Shown: one piece after another, positions 1-8,982 of the stretch
How the letters are laid out: every line of letters begins with the position of its first letter
Numbering within the stretch: position 1 is the stretch's first letter
Source: Ophiothrix spiculata
Lineage: Eukaryota; Echinodermata; Ophiuroidea; Amphilepidida; Ophiotrichidae
Strand: one strand, 5' to 3'
Length of the DNA stretch: 22,932 bases
NCBI GenBank assembly: GCA_000969725.1
Contig: JXSR01S073043.1
Position numbers and translations under genes: made by a program
The notes under the pieces: model-generated
Told to the model about the DNA's origin: nothing
What the model saw: only the letters and a program-made list of their open reading frames with translations
The model's database searches: none

Positions 1-788
1 ATTACTATAAGAACACTTTTGTAATTTTTTGAGGAAAGGTAAAAATATGATTTTTGTTATATTTTCTTCAATAAGTGACTCAATAGAAATACATGTAAAA
101 TGTATCCTAAATTTGCGTTTTAGAAATCCCTCATCCCTAAATTTAGTAGATCGTATCCTATGCTGCCTGCATAATTTTTAACATTTCAGTTTCAGCTCAC
201 AACTCCATACTTTTTAATATTTACATTTGTTATATTTTAAAAGTATTTATAAGTAAGCCATCCAGGCTTCTTGTTATTAGTTGCACACACTCCATCTTTT
301 GTAAATTGAGTTTTGTTATAGTCTATTAAATTATCTGGCATTGAACATTTAAAGGCACTAAGCCACAATCATCAAAGTGATGTTCTTTCCTCAACTGACA
401 CCTACTGATTTTATTAGAAAGAACTTCCAACTAATACAGATTATTTGTGTTTTGAATTGTTCATTCTCATGAAAATGAAAAATTCAGTGATAGTATTTAT
501 AGAAACAAATTGCTAAATTCTTAAATTTTAAATTTCTTTGTTAGTAACAAGTGAAGAAATCATGTTGTTAAGTATATTTAACTTTCCTAAAGAAAAATGT
601 TAACTTTTAAATCAACAGGCACATATTTGGAATCTCCAACTCTAAACAGAAACACTGCTGACAGAACCCTAGAAATTAATTTGGCTGAAAATTGTCGTTT
701 TAGAGCAAATGATATGATTTTGTTTGTTTGTTTGTTTGTTTTGATTCAAATAAGTTTTCACAAATGACATGACCCAGGTGGATCATAG
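1..788. other. AT-rich stretch, no gene seen
   Basis: I see no open frame of useful length, RNA gene or structured repeat here apart from the TTTG microsatellite near its right end. A short frame after an AG at about 619 reads through into the microsatellite and has no donor site in a sensible place, so I do not call an exon. Confidence 0.6.
718..742. repeat. (TTTG)n microsatellite
   Basis: About six near-perfect copies of the tetramer TTTG lie in a row. It is a simple repeat with no other visible role. Confidence 0.9.
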
Positions 789-792
789 TTAA

Positions 793-1124
793 AGGGGCTA
801 TTCATGATCCACTTTTCACCCTCAAGGTCATCTCTATCAAATTCGAGTTTTTAGCTTAAAAGAATCATCAAGTGGTATATGTTACGATCCCAAAACCATT
901 CTTTCATATGTGCTTGCATTTTTGAGAAAAGTGAGAAAATGTGTAATTTTCTATTTATTGTCGGGGCCCCGACAGTAATTACAACACAGCTGAACAATGC
1001 TGAAAAGCTTGTAACTTGGAAACGAACTTTAGGAATCAAGTGAAATTTTCAGTATATATTTATGTTGTACTCTTCTTTTTACTTAGCTAGAAAAGAGGCA
1101 ACATCAAAATCATGAATTGCACCT
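793..1124. mobile_element. TTAA-flanked MITE, copy 1 (332 bp)
   Basis: The ends are imperfect inverted repeats: the left end reads AGGGGCTATTCATGAT and the right end, reverse-complemented, reads AGGTGCAATTCATGAT. A TTAA lies directly outside each end (789-792 and 1125-1128). Two further copies at 3151-3505 and 8983-10126 share the whole interior, including a GGTCA block near the left end and a block before the right end that contains ATGTTGTACTCTTCTTTTTA. There is no coding capacity. A perfect 16-nt palindrome, TGTCGGGGCCCCGACA, lies at 959-974. A TTAA target is known for the piggyBac and Kolobok superfamilies; which one mobilised this element is inference. Confidence 0.85.
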
Positions 1125-1237
1125 TTAATGCCTTTAAAACTGATTACTTGCTAAAGTGAGAGGAGACAAAATAATTATTAGTGTTTGACCACTCATCTCA
1201 GTACATACCCAGAATCATCTTATTATTAGAGCTCTTA

Positions 1238-1633
1238 GGCCAAAAAAAATTGTTTGGTTGCCCTCCACAGGTCGATCGGTCGGGTTTTTTTTTTTCAATA
1301 CTCCTCAATGGACCGCTAGTAAATATAGGTCGATCGGCCGCTTCAGCCTTCACAACTTCTCCGCGACATCCAAATCAAAGTAATCAAATACCTCTTGTAG
1401 TGATTGTGACATCCTGAACGTTTTGAAGGTTGAAAGAAGGCATGTAGACCCTCTTTTCACCTGCACAGCCAACCCGACTTTCTGTTTACTGGCGGCCGAC
1501 ATATTTTTTTGTGTATTTTTCGGTAAGTTTTGCATATTTTTAGGGGAAAAATATTTTTCAATAAAAAATATTTTGGGTCGGGCTGGAAAACAGGGACGGT
1601 CGGTGGAGGGCAACCAAACAATTTTTTTTGGCC
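1238..1633. mobile_element. TTA-flanked MITE with perfect 31-bp TIR (396 bp)
   Basis: Positions 1238-1268 and 1603-1633 are perfect inverted repeats of 31 bp, beginning GGCC, eight A, then TTGTTTGGTT. TTA lies directly outside both ends (1235-1237 and 1634-1636) as a 3-bp target duplication. Inside the left end are two GGTCGATCGG motifs (about 1270 and 1329) and a run of T. Inside the right end are GGTCGGGC and an 11-bp stem hairpin (AAAATATTTTT and its complement, about 1547-1573). The interior frames of 77 and 105 codons run through the inverted repeats and are not genes. The 3-bp TTA duplication and GGCC start suggest a PIF/Harbinger-type element; that class assignment is inference. The element at 9147-9940 is a relative. 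Confidence 0.9.
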
Positions 1634-1639
1634 TTATTA

Positions 1640-2686
1640 ATAGTAGCAATGCATGATTCAAGTACAATTTATTGAAGCTAGAATTTCAATTTGATGAATT
1701 GTGTAAAGTTTGCAAGTTCATTGGACAAATGGTTCATAACATTTAAACAATCATATAAATGTTGATATCAATAATAAATGAAGTCTGGATTTTTAGCATT
1801 AGATTGTCACAAACATAGTATACAATACAATACACTGACATTAAAAGCATCATTACATTGAATTAAACCAATAAATGTATATTTGTCTTGCAGCAATGAT
1901 TAATCTTTAACTTTAAGCTTTTAAAAGCATAGAGTGGATTTTATTGTCTATCAAAGGTCAGATTGACTGTAATTATTACTGAATATTGAGCTATTCTAAT
2001 AAAACAAGCTCATTTTAATTTGTCTAAAAATGCTATCAGCACACAGCATATATTAAATTGCCAACAGGCTAATTTATTCTCAATATATACAAGAGCAGCA
2101 TGGCAGTAACAAAAGACAAATGCACACGTGGAAAAACAGAAGGTAACGTCTGTACCACATTGATTAAATTCAAATAGAAACCAACTATAAACTAGTCATA
2201 AATGTGTTCTTAGTTGGTACCATTTATCTTTTCTGGTACACTGTATTCAATAAAATAAAGAACTGTACTTAAATTAAGAACTGTGTTTATTTTCAAGCAT
2301 GTGAGGTATTTATGTAAACATTTAATTCCCTTCAAATTTCCTCCATATAATAAAACAATATGAATAAATTGCCAGATATACGATACTTCTTTTTCTAGAT
2401 AGTGTTAAGACATTTTCATTCATTTTTGTTTCATTTGTTTGAAATTTCACTCTTGTTGATTTTCTAACCTGTCAATCTGGCTGTTGGATTGTGCATTTGT
2501 AAATCATTCCTCAAGACATGCATCCTTATAAGTTGTCATTTATGCAGCAGTCTGGCTGGATGCAATTGCAAATGTCAATATCAGAAGTGAATCTGTAAAA
2601 CGACCCTCTCACACGGTCAATTACATCTTATTCACAGCTAACTTTACCTCTAAATGCTGAATCACATTCGTGAGGGCTGGAATAAA
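1640..2686. other. AT-rich stretch, no gene seen
   Basis: No open frame, RNA gene or paired repeat end could be supported in this kilobase. A 56-codon frame at 2654-2824 begins here, but it runs across the left inverted repeat of the next element and is therefore not credited. Confidence 0.55.
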
Positions 2687-2929
2687 TGTGACCTGCTCCC
2701 ACGAAACCCAGACAAAGTCGCCAGAACACTTATGGGAGTTACAGCCAAATACCCTTGCCCAAAATCAATAGAAAACAAAGGAATGTTCTTGGGAAATATT
2801 GAATTTTCATGGTCAAAACATTGAGAAATGTCAACAAGAGATATATTATTTTAAAGTTTGTAATGTCGTGGACAAATCAGAAAAAATATTCCTCCCGACT
2901 TTGTCCAAGTTTTGTGGGGACAGGTCACA
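2687..2929. mobile_element. TGTGAC-ended inverted-repeat element (243 bp)
   Basis: The left 34 bases (2687-2720) start TGTGACCTGCTCCCAC and end GACAAAGTCG. The right 34 bases (2896-2929), reverse-complemented, start TGTGACCTGTCCCCAC and end GACAAAGTCG, with about 28 of 34 matches. This is the architecture of a short non-autonomous DNA transposon. The flanking bases have drifted and do not give a clean target duplication. It shares only the terminal hexamer TGTGAC with the elements at 21530 and 22804, so a common transposase source is possible but unproven. Confidence 0.75.
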
Positions 2930-3100
2930 AATGGTTATAATTCAATTGCTTAATTTGATATTAGATCTCAGCACTAGAAAGTAAACAATTTCGACCTGAT
3001 TCTTCCAAAATTTGTTAATGATATCAATGGAAAAAATATGCATGGTTAACCAAATTTTAACATTGGCAAGTATATAAATTATAATGTAATGCTGCAATTC

Positions 3101-3915
3101 TGACAGCTATCACAAACAAGCCATGAAGTCTGCCTTCTTATTGGTGTTAAAGGGGGCACTTCATGATCCACTTTTGATCCTTAAGGTCACCTCTATCAAA
3201 GTTGAGCTTTTTAGCTAGTAAGAATCCCAGACTGGTATATATTACAATCCCAAAACGATTCTTTCAAATATGCTTGCATTTTTGAGAAAAGTGAGAAAAT
3301 GTGTGTGTCATTTTCTAATTATTGTCGGGGCCCAGACAGTAAATACAACACAGTAGCCTATGGAGATTTTTTTAAAATACTGGAAAGCTCATAAAATGGT
3401 CGGAATCAAGTGAAATTTTCAGCATACATTTATGTTGTACTCTTCTTTTTATTTAGCTACAGGAGAGATTAGGTTATGGTCACTTCAGAATCATGAATTG
3501 CACCTTTAATATCTAAGTACCAGCAAAGACCATGTTATATGGGTTAAAATGACACCTCCATGAACTTTACTTGCAACCACAAGTCAAGTTATGGCCCAAA
3601 GGTTGTTATGAAACATGTGAAAACATCAAGTCAAATATTTTCCTGTTGGTCCTCAAAAATGTAGATTGTTTTCTTATTCTTGCTAGGAATTTTTTCAAAT
3701 AAGTGGTATTTTTACAAAGTAAAAATTTCATGAATCTGCAGATAATAAGGTTTTCCAAATTACAACCATGGTAAATAATATTATTTTCAATTGCAGCTCA
3801 AATTGAAATTTGCCAAGTTTGAGATATGTTGGTGATGGAGGATAAAATTAGACAATTAGAAATTACAGGATATCTGATGACATCCTATGAATTCCTATAT
3901 CTCAATTTGAGAGGG
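3101..3915 (+). repeat. Old dispersed repeat, copy 1, split by a MITE
   Basis: Positions 3101-3146 and 3510-3915 align in order with 19268-19825. Shared landmarks are TGAC followed by CAAAC and AGCC near the left end, then AAGACCATG, then AAATGACACC, then GTCAAGTTATGG followed by AAGGTTGT, then a GTGGTATTTT or CTGGTATTTT block, and GAAATTT downstream. The identity is low and includes many small indels, so this is an ancient family. The TTAA MITE at 3151-3505 has split this copy at a TTAA that lies intact in the other copy (19324-19327). I recognise no coding content. Confidence 0.6.
3151..3505. mobile_element. TTAA-flanked MITE, copy 2 (355 bp)
   Basis: This has the same ends and interior as the copy at 793-1124, and TTAA lies directly outside both ends (3147-3150 and 3506-3509). 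The central palindrome has decayed to GTCGGGGCCCAGAC. It sits inside the old repeat at 3101-3915, so it is the younger of the two. No coding sequence is present. Confidence 0.85.
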
Positions 3916-4655
3916 CATTTAGTTCCCTCACTTCCTCTCCTCATTCAGTTTGACCCATCAAGCAAAATAATATTTAAACAGATTTTCAATTTGTTTGAAA
4001 TTTGAAGTGCACAAATCGACTGGCACATTCAAGAAGTTACATAGTTTCATGAAAACTACCTATTTTGTAAGCTGTGCTATAGATGTTGAAATTGACATTG
4101 AAATCCCAAATTTGAAAATTCACCACTGTTTTTCAGTTCCATATTCTGAGGAGGTCTTCTTGTATCATGTTTTAAAATTCATTAAATAATAATGCTAAAT
4201 CAAATTTGTCGCTATAACAGAAATTTGTGGCTAGAATTGCTATTCTAGTTTATGGAATTCATGTCATGCAGCCAGTGTTTGTTTTCTTACATAAGAAACA
4301 AGAAAAACAACACTTGACATTAGACTGGTGTATTCTATCTATACACAAGGGTATTGCGGATGTTTTGAAAACAATGTTTGTTATACATCAACTCAACACT
4401 TTTCAAAATGCCTTGTTTCCAGCAAGCTTTACTTCATTTATGATTTCATGAAATTTATATAACCATGAAGTGTAAACCAAACAGGAAATTCTGAGAGAGA
4501 CACTTTTTTGGCCTTTCAAAAAAAAAAGTTTGAGGGTGTATGATTTACGACCTTAACTCTTACATTTAACTATATCATAGTAACAAATTACAAGATGCAA
4601 TCATAAAGGTTTATGCCACATTATTTTCAGCTTTATTGCAAACTCAGTCTCTACA
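3916..4655. other. AT-rich stretch, no gene seen
   Basis: Two plus-strand frames of 64 and 74 codons lie here (3995-4189 and 4227-4451). Neither resembles a known family, the composition is that of surrounding AT-rich DNA, and no splice or promoter context supports them. Confidence 0.5.
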
Positions 4656-4659
4656 CTAC

Positions 4660-5366
4660 AAATTTTGGGGTTCGCTTGCCAGTCCGACGACTCGCTAGTC
4701 CGAAGGCTCGCTAGTCCGAAACGTTATTCAATGGGGAAAATATAACATTGAAAAAGGCTCGCTAGTCCGAAAAAAAAACAGCTCGCTAGTCCAGAGGTTC
4801 ACTAATCTGAATACGAAAATAGGCTCGTCAGTCCGAATTGTTATAACAGCTCGCTAGTCCGAATTTGAAAAAACAGCTCGCCAGTCCGCCAGTCCGAATT
4901 TTAGAAACAGCTCTTTAGTCCAAATTTGAAAATAGGGTCGCTAGTCCGAATTTTTAAATATGCTCTCTAGTCAGAATTTAGAAATAAGCTTGCTAGTCCG
5001 AATTTAGAAATAAGCTTGCTAGTCCGAATTTTGAAAACGGCTCGCTAGCCCGAATGTTGAAAGAAGTTATTAGAAATATACACTTATTTTTCCTATTCGG
5101 ACTAGCGAGCTGTTCTTAAAATTTGGACTAGTGAGCCTTTTTTTTAAATTCGGACTAGCGAGTCTACTTCTAAATTCGGACTAGCGACCCTAGTTTCTAA
5201 AATTCTGACTGACAAGCTGTACTAGGACTAGCGAGCGTTTTTTAAAATTCGGACTAGTGAGTGTATTTTCAAATTCGGACTAGTGAGCTGTCGGACTAGC
5301 GAGCTGTCAGATTTGCGAGCTGTCGAATTAGCGAGCTTTGGGACTAGCGAGCTGTCCCCAAAATTT
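4660..5366. repeat. Fold-back element: inverted array of GCTCGCTAGTCCGAA motifs
   Basis: The ends are an 11-bp inverted repeat (AAATTTTGGGG at 4660-4670, CCCCAAAATTT at 5356-5366). The left arm holds about 15 motifs of consensus GCTCGCTAGTCCGAA reading forward (4671-5054). A 40-base loop follows, then about 12 motifs reading as the reverse complement TTCGGACTAGCGAGC (5096-5352). Most neighbouring motifs are 26 bp apart, joined by a 10-bp A/T linker that differs each time. Those nearest the two outer ends are mostly 16 bp apart with no linker. The whole can fold into one large hairpin. It resembles fold-back transposons or elements with many subterminal transposase sites. No clear target duplication is seen; an ACACT outside each end (4653-4657, 5370-5374) is only a weak candidate. 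No open frame is present. Confidence 0.8.
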
Positions 5367-5394
5367 TCAACACTCATTTTTTAATGCACATTTT

Positions 5395-6464
5395 GGGTCA
5401 ATTATTTCAAAGCAATTTGGACACATTTTATTCACTATTACCAGACACCCATCAAGTTGATGTGTTGCGATATCATTTTGTTGCCCGGAATTTATATGCA
5501 GGAACCTGCTTTTTTTATTACAGACATGTGGTTTTAAAATGAACACCTCTTAAATGAAATTTCCAGACTAATTTAATAGGATAATGCAAAACAGAAGTAA
5601 GCAATGGTTTTCATAGTAATCTTTTCATAGAATTACCTTTTATACAAGCTTATATGTACCTCATTATTTAAATTAATTTCTTGACTACACCAGTGCATAT
5701 TCTGAAAACAATTAAGGCAGGAGTAATAACAAACCAATGACCTCTCTCAAATGCAAAATCAATGGAGTTTCTGGTTGACATGAGGAAGATATCCTACAGG
5801 CAGAACACACCTCATCTGCTTTGCAAAGTAAAGATTTGAGAAACATTATGACAATAAAATTAATCAAGTTGCACCAAATATTTGAATTTGTAATCAAGTA
5901 TCTGTTATTTTCATGTGACAATCCACAGCTTTTATTTCTAAGACTTGTTATGACTGTTAAATATTTTTGTGCAAAACACCTTGAGCTGCCTTAAACAAAT
6001 ATGCCACTTGGGTACGGGGAAAAAAAGAAAATTAGTCTTGATAGGATACTCATTTTGAGTGGCAAGAGAAAAGTTTACCCTTGGAGAAGATTTTTGATAT
6101 TTAAGTACTAAAATATCATTTTTTATGCACATTTTGACCCTTTTCCTGTTTTTATGCAACTTTCTACCAATTTAATTAATAAAACTTGAAATTTTGAAAC
6201 TCTGCTTTACAAAGAGAAGTGGTCTAAAATGACAAAAAATTAGGAATTCCTAAAAAAATTCGAAAATTGACAACCCTGCTTAATGTAGTTTGGTTTGATA
6301 TAAATACAATGCAGCAAGAACAGCCCAAACAGTTTTTTGCATACCGTGTGATGTCAAACTTGAAACTTTAAGAACATGGAGATCAAAGTTTCCTACCTCA
6401 GAGACAAAATAAAATTTGTAGTAACATTTTAGAATAAAAAGATTACTAACATCAAATAATCCTA
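5395..6464 (+). repeat. Tandem unit U0, degraded left edge of the 2-kb array
   Basis: This matches the right half of the array unit at low identity. Shared blocks in order are ACATGTGGTTTT (5526), GAACACCTCTTA, AAATTTCCAGACTAAT and CCAATGACCTCTCTCAAATG (about 5735). After 5900 the match is faint. The left half of a unit is missing, and the fold-back array ends just upstream. A minus-strand frame of 69 codons (5712-5921) is shared in part with U2 and U3 but is broken in U1 and U4, so I do not treat it as coding. Confidence 0.65.
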
Positions 6465-7104
6465 CATTGACTCCTGTCTGTATTGTTAAGCAGATAACAA
6501 TCAGCTCAATTGCCTTGATATTTTGTACTATTTTTAGAATACTACTAAATTCAAAAGTACAGCACTAAACGTACAGTAAACATTGCATTAACTCCATGCC
6601 ATAGCCAGGCCTGCCATAGCATGTACTGAAAAGCTTAGTCATTCTTGTTTTGATAATAAAAATGAATGTATCTTGATATTGACACATTTTTGTGTTTGCA
6701 TCGGATTTAATAGATCTATGAATGTTCATTTGTATAGAATTTAGAGCAAATCAATAACGACCACTAATAACTCGAAAAACCAAATGCTGATGCTGCCATT
6801 GATTCCATTCACCTCCACTGTTTCAGGTCACTATGCTAGCAGCAAATTACATCCTACATTCAATGAACACAACAGTGCTACACAGCAAGTAGCCTCTCAA
6901 CTCACAATGAGTTTGCATAACACTAACACCATTAGTGCTGTACTAAGCTATCAACTGTATCACCTTGGGAACTCAAAATCATTTCAACATCTTCAAGTGA
7001 GCAGCAACGCAGTGGACTTTTTTTATCGTAATACAGTACATAGAACTTGCAACATGCACAAGACCCACGTGCAAGATGCTTCTAAAATCAAAAATCAAAA
7101 TCAT

Positions 7105-7343
7105 CTTGTTTAGGGTTTCGTCAAGGAAACTTAACTTGGTACCAAGTATTAACACGGCTCCAAGATGTTTATAAATTCAGCTTTTTAATGCAGGAGAAAG
7201 ACCAGAGAAGTACCCAAAGAAAAACCTGCAAGAGCGAGCATGGACTGAAAACCAAATGCACATAAAGCGCCGGGCACGGAATTAAACCTTAGACCTCATT
7301 GGTGCAAGATGAGGGAACTACCGCTGCGCCAACCTGCTCACCC
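7105..7343 (-). mobile_element. tRNA-derived SINE
   Basis: Read on the minus strand, the head carries GGTTGGCGCAGCGGTAG, then 32 bases, then GGTTTAATTCC, then GCCCGGCGC. These fit the A box and B box of a tRNA-like RNA polymerase III promoter at the normal spacing. Downstream comes a conserved-looking body with a TTTGGGTACTTCTCTGG block and an A/T-rich 3' part ending in TTTTGAT-type repeats. The tRNA-like fold is degraded, so this is a retroposon head and not a tRNA gene. Sister units U3 and U4 lack it. It is flanked by a perfect 15-bp inverted repeat (7090-7104 and 7344-7358) instead of a clear direct target duplication, which is odd for a SINE. Confidence 0.75.
7278..7331 (-). promoter_or_regulatory. 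Internal Pol III promoter (A and B boxes) of the SINE
   Basis: The A box TGGCGCAGCGG lies at 7331-7321 and the B box GGTTTAATTCC at 7288-7278 on the minus strand. The first is an excellent match to the consensus. The second differs from GGTTCGANNCC at two positions. Activity is unknown. Confidence 0.65.
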
Positions 7344-8358
7344 ATGATTTTGATTTTTATAACATAACATTTTTATTACGTCATCAAACTGAAACTATAT
7401 CAACGTAAACATTATCAAAATCTAATTTATGAAATGAATCCAAATGAATTGAAATGGGTCCAGATAACCTGAAATGGATCCAAAATGAGTACACTCGTGC
7501 AAATGGACCTTTTGGTGTGTTTTTATCGAAATTAACAATAGCATCATTTTGATCTATTCTTCTGTTATTTGTGCACATTTTATTCATTTTGGATCCATTT
7601 TTTGAAGTACATAATTTGTAGTCATTCATAAAAGGATATCCACCAAATTGTAATGTTCTAATTTCATTTCATTGACCAAATTTACATGCAGTAGAATGGT
7701 GGTTTTTCTTACAGACACGTGGTTTTCAAATGAACATCTCTAATAAATTTTCCAGACTAATTAAAAAGGATAAAGCTTTATAGAAATAAGAATACTAATT
7801 TCTCATTCTCAATCAACCAAACTCATCATAGAATTACCATTTATAAATACCTCATTGTCTTAATTAATTTCCTGATAATACCAGTTCTACCAATGAAAAC
7901 AAATAAAGCAGAGTATTATCAAACCAATGACCTCTCTCCAATGCAAAATCAATGATATCCTAGTTGAGCTGGTGAAGACAGCCTGCAGGCAGAAAAAAAT
8001 CTCATCTGCTCATTGGTTAACTAACGATTTTTTGGGAAAAATATGACAATATGATTCCAAGCAATATCAAGTTACACAATTTCTAAATGCTTGAACTTGT
8101 TAAATTTTATTATTATGGTGATAAATGTTCACGTATTACATGAAACTTGTTATAATTTTAATTAAGGCATTTCTTTTTTTCTTCTAATTTTGTGTTTCAA
8201 AAAGTGCTTTGAGATAAATATGTAAGCCACAATAAAATGCTACTTAATTTTATTAATTTACCAGATTAAAAAAACTATCAGCAACTTCTAATGAATCAAA
8301 AATAACATTTCTAAATTCTTTAAATGAAGCACAATTACATTTTTGATTCTATTTAGGG

Positions 8359-8814
8359 CCCGGGGAGGGGGGGGGGGCACTCAAATATGAAAGTGACGTA
8401 CCTGCTCCTACCGGCTTTCAAAATGTAGGGGCAATAGGTGAGAAATACATTGAAAAATAGGGGGTCATTCGGTGTAGTGGGTAAAAAAAACTGGGTTATT
8501 TCGAGCAATTTGTTGGCAAGAGCAAAAAACAGGGTCATTCGGTGTAAATTTTTAAATAAACTAAGGCTAATTTTCGTTTCGAAAAAAATCGACAAATTTA
8601 GCGAAAAAATGGGGTCATTCGGTGTAGGTTCTCGAAAAATCATGGCAATAAATGAGAGTTACCATAAAAAAGGATGACTTTCAAAATAAGAGGGGGTCAT
8701 TGGGTGACAGCTCAGTGAAAAGGGGGGTCATTGGGTGAGAGCGGAGAAAAAAAAAGGGGGTCTATCGACAGGAGCATGACGCGTGCCAACATATGGGAGT
8801 GCCCCCCCCCCGGG
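8359..8814. mobile_element. CCCGGG-ended element, 8-bp target duplication (456 bp)
   Basis: Both ends are CCCGGG followed by a G run and then GGCACTC and an ATATG (left end CCCGGGGA, eleven G, CACTC; right end its inverse with ten C). ATTTAGGG is duplicated directly outside (8351-8358 and 8815-8822). Unit U2 keeps the single uninterrupted site (12164-12171). The interior holds five or so forward copies of GGGGTCATTCGGTGTA or GGGGGTCATTGGGTGA (about 8461, 8531, 8611, 8692, 8724). An 8-bp duplication is known for hAT and some other superfamilies; the class is not settled. The frames of 79 and 96 codons inside read through these repeats and the G run and are not genes. Confidence 0.88.
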
Positions 8815-8982
8815 ATTTAGGGGCACACTGAAAGCATTTAAAAACGATAAGTGACATGCTAATGGTGGGTAGGTAGAAACACCTACTCACATATTCATTT
8901 ACTCACTTCTCCATGCCAAATTTAAAAAGTGAAGCCAGATTTGTTTTTTAATTTAAAACAAAAGATAGATATCACAAATTAA

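Noticed and set aside
2654..2824. 56-codon frame with a less AT-rich composition
   Set aside because: It crosses the left inverted repeat of the 2687-2929 element; the base composition comes from that repeat.
4671..5352. CRISPR-like array (short repeats with variable spacers)
   Set aside because: The linkers are about 10 bp of A/T, repeats occur in both orientations, no cas genes are present, and the DNA is eukaryotic.
6784..7113. 109-codon plus-strand frame, partly shared with 10599-10817
   Set aside because: The frame is broken by indels in U3 and U4. U1 and U2 differ mostly by amino-acid-changing substitutions, so nothing shows purifying selection. The acceptor-like tract before GTCACTATG is shared because the whole unit is repeated.
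7278..7338. True tRNA gene
   Set aside because: A and B boxes are present, but the arms do not form a full cloverleaf and a SINE body follows.
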